18,340 nucleotides of DNA, taken from positions 1 through 18,340 of the forward strand of contig CANHJA010000017.1 of assembly GCA_947460795.1 (NCBI GenBank), read 5' to 3'. The notes beneath the pieces are model-generated. The model worked only from the letters and a program-made list of their open reading frames with translations. It searched no databases and was not told the origin of the DNA. This DNA comes from Bacteroidota bacterium (GTDB taxonomy: Bacteria; Bacteroidota; Bacteroidia; Chitinophagales; Chitinophagaceae). This document shows positions 1 through 5,250 of the stretch, piece by piece. Position numbers and translations under genes: made by a program. The stretch's first letter is position 1; the number at the start of each line of letters is the position of its first letter.

Positions 1-507
1 CCAATTTTCTTGTTTCATTTTAGAAAATAAGCCCAACAAATATTTTGCTTCCTTGTTCGGATTTTTTCCGTTGTAAAGTGCATTTGTTTTTGGAATTGAC
101 AATAAGATTTCTTTGATGTATTGTATTTTTTCTAATTCAGAAACAGCATCTAAACTTTCTTTGTGAAACAAGGAAATGTTTTGTTGTATAATTTCGTTGC
201 AAAAGGAATGATAGGTATGAACTGCAATGTGTTGTGCTGTTTCTGCACCAATTAATCGAAACAACCGGTCACGCATATTTTTCTTTCCTTCTTCGGTATA
301 TGTAAGACATAAAATATTTTGTGGCTGCACTTGTGCATCACTCAATAATAAATTAGCAATTCGTAACGACAAAATTTGAGTTTTGCCTGTTCCAGGACCT
401 GCAATTACCAATACTGGGCCAAAAATAGTTTCTACCGCTTTTTTTTGTTGAGGATTTAGTTTCTCAAAATCTTGTTGAAATTGTTCGATGTAATTCGTTT
501 TTGTCAT
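1..507 (-). CDS. UvrD/Rep-type ATP-dependent DNA helicase, N-terminal part (runs off the left edge)
   Basis: I translated this from the ATG at 505-507 to base 1, an open frame of 169 codons with no stop. The product is a superfamily 1A helicase, an ATP-driven DNA-unwinding motor of repair. It starts with a Q-motif-like segment (LNPQQKKAVE, residues 18-27), followed by the Walker A loop GPGTGKT (37-43). Next is a motif Ia-like LCLTYTEEGKKNMRDRL (about 67-83), and then HTYHSFC, the equivalent of motif Ib (TFHSF). These are in the order expected for UvrD/Rep/PcrA proteins. The ATPase Walker B and the rest of both RecA-like domains lie outside the window, so the subfamily cannot be decided. A weak -7-like box (CATCTTTG on the minus strand, 527-534) lies 20 nt upstream. 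The gene looks intact as far as it can be read. Confidence 0.85.
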   Translation of the reverse strand, partial: MTKTNYIEQFQQDFEKLNPQQKKAVETIFGPVLVIAGPGTGKTQILSLRIANLLLSDAQVQPQNILCLTYTEEGKKNMRDRLFRLIGAETAQHIAVHTYHSFCNEIIQQNISLFHKESLDAVSELEKIQYIKEILLSIPKTNALYNGKNPNKEAKYLLGLFSKMKQENW

Positions 508-653
508 GTTGTTTTTATTTGTTTTACAAAGATGTCGATTAGGTATGTAATGAGCTTACGCAGTGAATTTTTTTATTGAATAATGTTATTTAGTCGAAGG
601 GTACCAATTCCGTTCCAGATGATAAATGAATATGACTTCAACCCCATAAAATT

Positions 654-679
654 AAAAAAAGGGTTACAAATTGTAACCC
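654..679 (-). terminator. Rho-independent terminator of the porP-like gene
   Basis: A perfect 9-bp inverted repeat, GGGTTACAA / TTGTAACCC, occupies 661-679. On the minus strand it is followed directly by seven T residues (the A run at 654-660 of the plus strand). It begins 27 nt after the stop codon of the PorP/SprF gene and fits an intrinsic terminator for that gene. The next minus-strand gene, the helicase, starts 150 nt further on and would need its own promoter. Confidence 0.8.
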
Positions 680-706
680 TCTTCTATAAAATTTTCACTA
701 ATTATT

Positions 707-1735
707 TTAGAAACGAGGACAAGCGAAGTTGTAAGAACGAGTGTCGTTTCTGATAATGCAACCATTGTAAATTAAAGAAATTTCTAATGCTCCATTTCCT
801 TTAGTTGCAGGAGTGAAACCAGATAAGTTAATATCATAACTGATTCCTAATTTAGCTTTAGCCCACTCAAAACCAACATAAGGAGCAATTGCATCGGCAT
901 AACGATACCATGCACCAATGTAGAAAACGGAGTTGGTAACATCATCTTCAAGAGTAGGATTCATGATAAAACCAGTTGCTGCACCTAATACTATTTCGTT
1001 TGCTTTACCTTGTTGTTGATACATACCACTCACAAATAACATCGTATTGGTATTCATTTGCAATGAACCACCAATTGAAGCGGTTACTCTTGAATTTATT
1101 TTATGATTCCCATTTAAAAATGTTTCTACCGGTTGAGTTAAGTGATAATATGAAAACCCTGCATACATGTTAGAACGATCGTTCACATATCCAGAATATA
1201 AAATTCCTGCATTGAAATCAGGGTACGTTAAATCGGCACCACCTGTGGTTTCATTTGTAGGCAAATCCGCTAATCCTGTAGAGGCTTGATATTGATCTTC
1301 AAATTTTAACTTAGCAAAATTGATGCTTTTTTGCACCAAAACACCTTGCAAACCAATAGAAATATTTCTTGGTTTTTCTTCATCACTGCTTAGTCTTTTA
1401 TGATATGCCAATGACAAGCCTGTTGTAATGTTTTGTAACGCACCGGTACCCGATTTATCATAAACAGCAATTACACCAACTCCGAGCGCATCGCCATTTA
1501 ATTTACCTTTTAATGTGGCCATATCAAAAGATAAAGAACCTGTTTGGTAAGGGGTAGAATTTACACTTCCCCACTGGCTGCGGTAGTTGCCAGAAACGCG
1601 CCAATCGCAATTTACTAACCCTGTATTTGCTGGGTTTAATGTTAATGGCGAAGTAAAATATTGTGTAAAATGTACATCTTGAGCCATAGCTTCTATAGAA
1701 AACAATGTGGCTAATGCAAGTAATAATTTTTTCAT
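707..1735 (-). CDS. PorP/SprF family outer-membrane protein (type IX secretion-associated)
   Basis: The frame can be extended to a TTG at 1741, but the ATG at 1735 gives a clean signal peptide (KK, a hydrophobic core, then AMA|Q at residues 16-19), so I chose the ATG, giving 342 residues. The opening of the mature protein, QDVHFTQYFTSPLTLNPANTG (positions 19-39, two short blocks around HFTQY and LNPANTG), is the recognisable signature of the PorP/SprF family. It is followed by Gly- and aromatic-rich segments typical of an outer-membrane beta-barrel. Family members are outer-membrane components linked to type IX secretion and gliding. Many genomes also carry stand-alone copies next to large surface proteins. 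No gld or por core genes lie beside this copy, so it is probably one of several paralogues. A terminator follows at 654-679. A weak promoter candidate (TACCTTTA on the minus strand, 1789-1796) would leave a leader of about 50 nt. Confidence 0.88.
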   Translation of the reverse strand: MKKLLLALATLFSIEAMAQDVHFTQYFTSPLTLNPANTGLVNCDWRVSGNYRSQWGSVNSTPYQTGSLSFDMATLKGKLNGDALGVGVIAVYDKSGTGALQNITTGLSLAYHKRLSSDEEKPRNISIGLQGVLVQKSINFAKLKFEDQYQASTGLADLPTNETTGGADLTYPDFNAGILYSGYVNDRSNMYAGFSYYHLTQPVETFLNGNHKINSRVTASIGGSLQMNTNTMLFVSGMYQQQGKANEIVLGAATGFIMNPTLEDDVTNSVFYIGAWYRYADAIAPYVGFEWAKAKLGISYDINLSGFTPATKGNGALEISLIYNGCIIRNDTRSYNFACPRF

Positions 1736-1940
1736 AATCAAGTATAAATTTTATGTTAAACTGAATGCGTTTTGTAATAATTAGAAGTTAAAGGTAAAAC
1801 GTTTTTTCTAATAAAAAAACAGGTTCTTTAAAAAAGACGTTTTTATGACAAAGAAGGTTTGTTAATTCTAATTTTAGGGCAGTAATATGTTAAAATTAAA
1901 CTATAATTTGACAACTCATTATTTAAATACTTGTTTCAAT

Positions 1941-1948
1941 TAACTTTG
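1941..1948 (+). promoter_or_regulatory. Bacteroidota -7 promoter box upstream of the DUF4834-like gene
   Basis: TAACTTTG is an exact match to the TAnnTTTG -7 element. It ends 19 nt before the ATG at 1968, which suggests a leader of about 13 nt. No TTTG -33 element is found at the usual spacing of about 20 nt; the nearest TTTG (1907-1910) is 30 nt upstream. This is therefore supported by the -7 box only. Confidence 0.5.
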
Positions 1949-1967
1949 TTACATAATTTTACTTCAC

Positions 1968-2159
1968 ATGCTTCGTTTCATATTCACATTAATTATTGGA
2001 TATATTATTCTTAAAATCATTCGAATTTTTATTGATCCATTGTTTCAAACCAACAAAGCAGTTCCTAATCCCTCTAATGAGCCATTAAAAAATAGGCCCA
2101 CCCCAAAAAAAGAAAAACCTAACTTAGGCGAATATATCGAATACGAAGAAGTAAAATAA
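1968..2159 (+). CDS. Small DUF4834-like membrane protein
   Basis: A 63-residue protein. Residues 1-25 form one hydrophobic, Ile-rich transmembrane segment. A Pro/Lys/Asn-rich linker follows (about 30-52), then a short acidic end (LGEYIEYEEVK). A single N-terminal helix plus a terminal EYxxYEE-type motif is what I associate with the Bacteroidota-specific DUF4834 family of small membrane proteins, which has no known function. The assignment is from memory of the pattern, not a search. The protein is likely anchored in the inner membrane by its N-terminus. A good -7 promoter box lies just upstream at 1941-1948, supporting a real gene. It is divergent from the porP-like gene, with which it shares a 232-nt intergenic region. 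Confidence 0.65.
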   Translation: MLRFIFTLIIGYIILKIIRIFIDPLFQTNKAVPNPSNEPLKNRPTPKKEKPNLGEYIEYEEVK

Positions 2160-2250
2160 TGTTTCATTATTTATTAATTAACACCCTAAAATGTAATGAA
2201 TTTGTTCACAATTTAAAAAAAAATTGGCATAATACATGCCTACATTACAT

Positions 2251-2379
2251 ATGATAATCCTACACATTTTCATGTATATAATACTATTGTTTATTGCATT
2301 AGACACAATGAGACTATTTTTTAATCATTACAAAAACAAACGTCATGAATCAGAACAAGAAACCAATATTGACATCTGA
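2251..2379 (+). CDS. Possible 42-residue membrane microprotein
   Basis: This short frame (ATG at 2251, TGA at 2377-2379) encodes a hydrophobic helix of about 17 residues (MIILHIFMYIILLFIAL). A positively charged stretch follows (HYKNKRH) and then an acidic, polar end (ESEQETNIDI). The order of helix, basic anchor and acidic tail is that of a genuine small single-pass membrane protein, and it resembles the architecture of the upstream DUF4834-like gene. No strong ribosome-binding site or TAnnTTTG box is visible. An AT-rich region can produce such a frame by chance. I recognise no family. Confidence 0.35.
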   Translation: MIILHIFMYIILLFIALDTMRLFFNHYKNKRHESEQETNIDI

Positions 2380-2411
2380 ATGAGATGAAATTATTAGACA
2401 ATCAATTAAAC

Positions 2412-3035
2412 TTATTTTGCTCTAAAAATATCGTTTTCCATCGTCATATTATCTTTAAGATGAATTGTTTTTAACCCTAATTTGCTAGCCGATTCAATGT
2501 GTTGAAGGCTATCATCTATAAACAATGTTTCTTCTATTTTAAGATTGTTTTCATTTATTACTAATTCGAATATTTTCGGATCGGGCTTACGCAATCCTAC
2601 CCGATGAGAAAGATAAACTCGATCAAAAAACAACGCCAAGGAAGGATATCCACATTGAATTTTCAACATTTCATTGAATGCTTTTTCATGAATTTCATTC
2701 GTGTTACTCAACAAATAAATATTATAATGCAATTGGAGTTGTTGCAAAATTTGCAATCTCCTCAAAGGGAATTCTAACAATATACTATTCCAAGCAGTAA
2801 TAATTTCTGAATCAGAAATTTCCAAATCACTGGATTCTTTTATTTTTTGAACAAACTCTTTTTCAGAAATTTTACCTGTTTCCAATAAATCAAATAATTC
2901 CACTTGATTTTGTTTAGAATAGAGCGTTTCTACGTCCTTAATTCCTAACTTTTTAAATTCTTCTTGAGGTCTTTTATAGTCGATATTTAAGATGACTCCA
3001 CCTAAATCGAAAATAATATTTTTAATTCCTTGCAT
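2412..3035 (-). CDS. HAD-superfamily hydrolase (YihX-like phosphatase)
   Basis: A 207-residue haloacid dehalogenase-like protein, probably a cytoplasmic sugar-phosphate or nucleotide phosphatase. Motif I is IIFDLGGVI with the nucleophile Asp10. The position two residues on, usually a second Asp in HAD phosphatases, is Gly12, as in the DLGNV/DLGGV subgroup that includes E. coli YihX. Motif II is LLSNT (Ser110). Motif III is the Lys150 of RKPDPKIFE. Motif IV is FIDDS (Asp174, Asp175), which binds Mg2+. The cap region lies between motifs I and II, at about residues 18-95. The length is normal for the subgroup. The ATG at 3035 is the only sensible start. The substrate cannot be read from sequence. 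The gene is divergent from the tRNA gene and has no obvious partner. Confidence 0.82.
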   Translation of the reverse strand: MQGIKNIIFDLGGVILNIDYKRPQEEFKKLGIKDVETLYSKQNQVELFDLLETGKISEKEFVQKIKESSDLEISDSEIITAWNSILLEFPLRRLQILQQLQLHYNIYLLSNTNEIHEKAFNEMLKIQCGYPSLALFFDRVYLSHRVGLRKPDPKIFELVINENNLKIEETLFIDDSLQHIESASKLGLKTIHLKDNMTMENDIFRAK

Positions 3036-3049
3036 TTTTTAAAATATTT

Positions 3050-3081
3050 TTTCAAAAAAACAACTTATTTATATACTTTTG
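3050..3081 (+). promoter_or_regulatory. Promoter of the tRNA gene
   Basis: TACTTTTG (3074-3081) is an exact TAnnTTTG -7 element. A TTTC at 3050-3053, exactly 20 nt upstream, is a one-mismatch match to the -33 element TTTG. Transcription would start at about 3086-3089, roughly 36 nt before the mature tRNA 5' end. This is among the best-supported promoters in the window. Confidence 0.65.
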
Positions 3082-3124
3082 CACTCCCGAGGATTTTTTC
3101 TTTGGAAAAGATTGAAAAATCTTT

Positions 3125-3198
3125 GGTCCTATAGCTCAGTTGGTTAGAGCACCTGACTCATAATCAGGGGGTCCTTGGTTCAAGTCCAAGTGGGACCA
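3125..3198 (+). tRNA. tRNA with CAU anticodon (Ile2 or elongator Met)
   Basis: This 74-nt sequence folds as a complete cloverleaf. The acceptor stem is GGTCCTA/TGGGACC (one G-T pair). The D arm is GCTC/GAGC, the anticodon stem CCTGA/TCAGG, and the anticodon loop CTCATAA, with CAT at its centre. The T arm is CTTGG/CCAAG with loop TTCAAGT, and the discriminator base is A. CCA is not encoded. A CAU anticodon belongs either to elongator or initiator Met tRNA, or to the tRNA-Ile2 whose C34 is converted to lysidine by TilS. A fully paired acceptor stem argues against initiator. The C4-G69 and C5-G68 pairs are the acceptor features by which TilS picks tRNA-Ile2 in E. coli, so I lean to Ile2. The D loop and variable loop resemble elongator Met, however. 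Confidence 0.93.
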
Positions 3199-3209
3199 CA
3201 CTCCTAAAA

Positions 3210-3240
3210 GGGTTTCAGTAAATTGCTGAAACCCCTTTTT
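3210..3240 (+). terminator. Terminator of the tRNA gene
   Basis: A 9-bp stem, GGGTTTCAG (3210-3218) and CTGAAACCC (3226-3234), with a 7-nt loop, is followed by a T run at 3236-3240. It lies 11 nt after the tRNA 3' end and closes that single-gene unit before the malate dehydrogenase promoter. Confidence 0.85.
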
Positions 3241-3303
3241 CCCCAACCTCAAATAAGCTGTATAAAATCATCTACTTGCACCTTAAATCTAAAATCTACT
3301 TCC

Positions 3304-3311
3304 TATCTTTG
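3304..3311 (+). promoter_or_regulatory. -7 promoter box of mdh
   Basis: TATCTTTG is an exact TAnnTTTG element followed by CACC, in the intergenic region after the tRNA terminator. The predicted start of transcription is near 3317, giving a leader of about 36 nt before the ATG at 3353. A similar string, TACTTGCACC, sits 30 nt upstream (3273-3282), but it lacks the full consensus. No TTTG at -33 with standard spacing is visible. Confidence 0.6.
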
Positions 3312-3352
3312 CACCACATTTTTTTTAAACAATTAAATTTATAAACAAAATT

Positions 3353-4288
3353 ATGAAAGTAACAGTAGTAGGCGCAGGTGCAGTGGGCGCAACATGTGCA
3401 GACAATATCGCTCGTAAACAATTGTGCGACGAATTAGTAATCGTTGATATTAAAGAAGGTTTTGCTGAAGGGAAAGCAATGGATTTAATGCAAACCGCTC
3501 AGTTAGAAGGTTTTGATACCAAAATTACTGGCAGCACAAACGACTACAGCAAAACAGCTGGAACCGATGTGTGTGTAATTACTTCAGGCATTCCTCGTAA
3601 ACCAGGCATGACGCGTGAAGAGTTAATTGGCATCAATGCTGGAATCGTAAAAACGGTTGCTAAAAGCATTTTGGAACACAGCCCAAATGCCATTATTATT
3701 GTTATTTCTAACCCGATGGACACAATGACTTATTTGGCATTGAAAGCTACCGGATTGCCTAAACACCGAATTATTGGAATGGGTGGAGCCTTAGACAGTG
3801 CTCGTTACCGTTACAATTTGGCGAAAGCCTTAAACTGCTCTCCAAATGATTTAAATGCCACGGTAATTGGAGGTCATGGCGATACAACCATGATTCCGTT
3901 AACGCGTTTGGCTACCTACATGGGCATGCCCGTTTCAAACTTTGCTTCTGAGGAAACCTTAGCAAAAGTAGCAGCAGACACCATGATTGGCGGTGCAACA
4001 TTGACTGGTTTATTAGGCACAAGTGCATGGTATGCGCCAGGAGCTGCAGGAGCATTTTTAGTAGAAAGTATTTTACGCAATGAGCGTCGCATTATTCCTT
4101 GCAGCGTTTTATTGGAAGGTGAATACGGACAAACCGATATTTGCATGGGCGTTCCTGTAATCGTTGGTCGCAATGGTTGGGAATCAATCGTTGATTACAA
4201 ATTAAACGAAGAAGAACAAGCTGCTTTCAACAAATCGGCTGATGCGGTAAGAAACATGAATGATGTTTTAAGCACATTGGATATTTAA
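3353..4288 (+). CDS. mdh: Malate dehydrogenase, NAD-dependent
   Basis: A 311-residue LDH-like malate dehydrogenase that interconverts malate and oxaloacetate with NAD in the TCA cycle. The nucleotide-binding loop is GAGAVG (7-12), and Asp32 at the end of the second strand selects NAD over NADP. The substrate loop is GIPRKPGMTREE, with Arg82 at the position that is Gln in lactate dehydrogenases, plus Arg88. Asn120 is in SNPMD. Asp148 and Arg151 are in LDSARY. The catalytic His175 is in GGHGD. All the catalytic residues expected for malate activity are present, and the length matches the short bacterial type. The gene is monocistronic, with its own promoter box (3304-3311) and a strong terminator (4335-4371). 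Confidence 0.96.
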   Translation: MKVTVVGAGAVGATCADNIARKQLCDELVIVDIKEGFAEGKAMDLMQTAQLEGFDTKITGSTNDYSKTAGTDVCVITSGIPRKPGMTREELIGINAGIVKTVAKSILEHSPNAIIIVISNPMDTMTYLALKATGLPKHRIIGMGGALDSARYRYNLAKALNCSPNDLNATVIGGHGDTTMIPLTRLATYMGMPVSNFASEETLAKVAADTMIGGATLTGLLGTSAWYAPGAAGAFLVESILRNERRIIPCSVLLEGEYGQTDICMGVPVIVGRNGWESIVDYKLNEEEQAAFNKSADAVRNMNDVLSTLDI

Positions 4289-4299
4289 TCAATTTCTCG

Positions 4300-4314
4300 C
4301 CCTGCAAAGCAGGG
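4300..4314 (+). other. Compact GC-rich hairpin after mdh stop
   Basis: CCCTGC-AAA-GCAGGG is a perfect 6-bp stem with a three-base loop, starting 12 nt after the mdh stop codon. It has no T run, so it is not a terminator by itself. It precedes the true terminator by 20 nt and may protect the mdh mRNA 3' end. Its base composition stands out against the AT-rich surroundings. Confidence 0.5.
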
Positions 4315-4334
4315 TACTGAATAAATTAATATTG

Positions 4335-4371
4335 AACCTCTTTATTATTTTTTTAATAAAGAGGTTTTTTT
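4335..4371 (+). terminator. Terminator of mdh
   Basis: AACCTCTTTATT (4335-4346) and AATAAAGAGGTT (4355-4366) form a perfect 12-bp stem around an 8-nt T-rich loop. The T run continues to 4371. This is a strong intrinsic terminator in the plus direction. It separates mdh from the metal-related unit that follows. Confidence 0.9.
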
Positions 4372-4403
4372 ATTGAATTAACTAAATGTAAAAAAGGATT
4401 GCC

Positions 4404-4411
4404 TATTTTTG
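4404..4411 (+). promoter_or_regulatory. -7 promoter box of the metal-module operon, abutting the start codon
   Basis: TATTTTTG is an exact TAnnTTTG element. It ends only 7 nt before the TTG start at 4419, so transcription would begin within a few bases of the start codon and the mRNA would be almost leaderless. No convincing -33 TTTG is seen at about 20 nt spacing, so an activator might assist. Confidence 0.5.
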
Positions 4412-4418
4412 TAAAACA

Positions 4419-4826
4419 TTGAAACGCTTTTTATCCATATTGTTAGTAAGCATTTACCTTTTCTTTTCTTTAGGATTGGTCATTACTGTTCATTATTGCA
4501 GTGGCAATTTGGCTTCGCTTAATTTATTTAAAAAAAGCAGTTGTTGTTGTGACGAGGAAAAAGAAACAACAAAATCAATTGCAAAAGATTGTTGCAAAGA
4601 TGAAATTAAAACCGTAAAAATTTCAGATGAACAATTGCAATCTAAAAAAGCCTTTCAGTTTTATGGCGACGCGCTAGTGGTTACTAAAACCATTTCTCTG
4701 GTTCCTATTTTTCAATTTCAGCAACCTAAAAATACATTTTTTAAATCATCTATTCCAAGGCCTCCAGATGATTTGTATTTAATTCCCATTTATAAAAAAG
4801 TACATTCATTTATATTTTACAGTTAA
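4419..4826 (+). CDS. HYC_CC_PP family small envelope protein (metal-associated)
   Basis: A 135-residue exported or membrane-anchored protein. An N-terminal hydrophobic segment (residues 4-24) runs into His25-Tyr26-Cys27. A Cys cluster, SSCCCDEE (Cys42-44), follows, then DCCKDE (Cys58-59), and near the C-terminus RPPDD (Pro115-116). These HYC, CC and PP landmarks, in this order, define a Bacteroidota family named after them whose function is not established. Family members are often seen next to heavy-metal genes, as here. The start is a TTG at 4419. An in-frame stop lies at 4389-4391, and there is no ATG between it and the signal segment. The Cys and His residues suggest binding of copper or a similar soft metal, which is an inference. 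It is the first gene of an apparent operon with the HMA protein and the TonB receptor. Confidence 0.78.
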   Translation: MKRFLSILLVSIYLFFSLGLVITVHYCSGNLASLNLFKKSSCCCDEEKETTKSIAKDCCKDEIKTVKISDEQLQSKKAFQFYGDALVVTKTISLVPIFQFQQPKNTFFKSSIPRPPDDLYLIPIYKKVHSFIFYS

Positions 4827-4843
4827 CTGCCCTATTCTTTTCC

Positions 4844-4860
4844 CCTTTCCAATGGAAAGG
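4844..4860 (+). other. Perfect hairpin between the HYC_CC_PP and HMA genes
   Basis: CCTTTCC-AAT-GGAAAGG is a perfect 7-bp stem with a three-base loop in the 67-nt gap between the two coding regions. No T run follows, so termination is unlikely. It could be a processing or stability element that sets unequal expression of the first gene and the two downstream genes, or a protein-binding dyad. No promoter box is visible after it. Confidence 0.45.
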
Positions 4861-4893
4861 AAACTTCGCATTATTAATTATAAAAAATATACA

Positions 4894-5250
4894 ATGAAAC
4901 ATACAATCAAAATAGCATGCATGCTGTTGATTTTGGCTTTTGCAACAAATCAATTAAAAGCACAATCAAAAACAATAACCGATACGATAACCATCAGCGG
5001 AAACTGCGGACAATGCAAAACGCGGATTGAAGATGCCTCTTATATCAAAGGTGTAAAATCGGCTGAGTGGAATAAAAAAACACACTTGCTAACGGTTATT
5101 TTCAATACAGAAAAAACATCTGTAGAAAAAATAGCAATCGCTGTTGCCAATGCTGGGCACGACAATCGACTAGCCAAAGCGACCGACAAAACGTATAATA
5201 AATTACCTGGATGTTGCGCATATCGAACCGGTGTTTGCCATCATGAATAA
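4894..5250 (+). CDS. Secreted heavy-metal-associated (HMA) domain protein
   Basis: The frame is open from 4852, but the ATG at 4894 begins a proper signal peptide (MKHTIKIACMLLILAFATNQLKA|Q split around residue 23), so I place the start there, giving 118 residues. The mature part is a single ferredoxin-like HMA domain. Its metal loop is ISGNCGQCKTRIE, with Cys38 and Cys41 forming the CXXC that binds Cu(I) or related ions in the Atx1/CopZ/MerP family. The usual GMTC is replaced by GNCG. The repeat-core hydrophobics (VKSAEWN, LLTVIF) are in place. After the domain comes a Cys/His-rich end with Cys107-Cys108 and CHH at 115-117, a possible second site. It is probably a periplasmic metal shuttle. 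Its stop codon overlaps the start of the TonB receptor by 8 nt. Confidence 0.85.
   Translation: MKHTIKIACMLLILAFATNQLKAQSKTITDTITISGNCGQCKTRIEDASYIKGVKSAEWNKKTHLLTVIFNTEKTSVEKIAIAVANAGHDNRLAKATDKTYNKLPGCCAYRTGVCHHE

Noticed and set aside
1736..1741. TTG start two codons upstream of the porP ATG
   Set aside because: The ATG at 1735 gives the standard KK-hydrophobic-AMA|Q signal peptide; the TTG adds only two residues with no benefit.
2412..3035. HAD protein as catalytically dead because the second Asp of motif I is Gly
   Set aside because: This DLGG/DLGN form is normal in the active YihX-like subgroup; the other motifs are complete.
4852..4893. 14-residue extension of the HMA protein
   Set aside because: It begins inside the loop of a hairpin and places charged residues before the signal peptide; the ATG at 4894 is the natural start.
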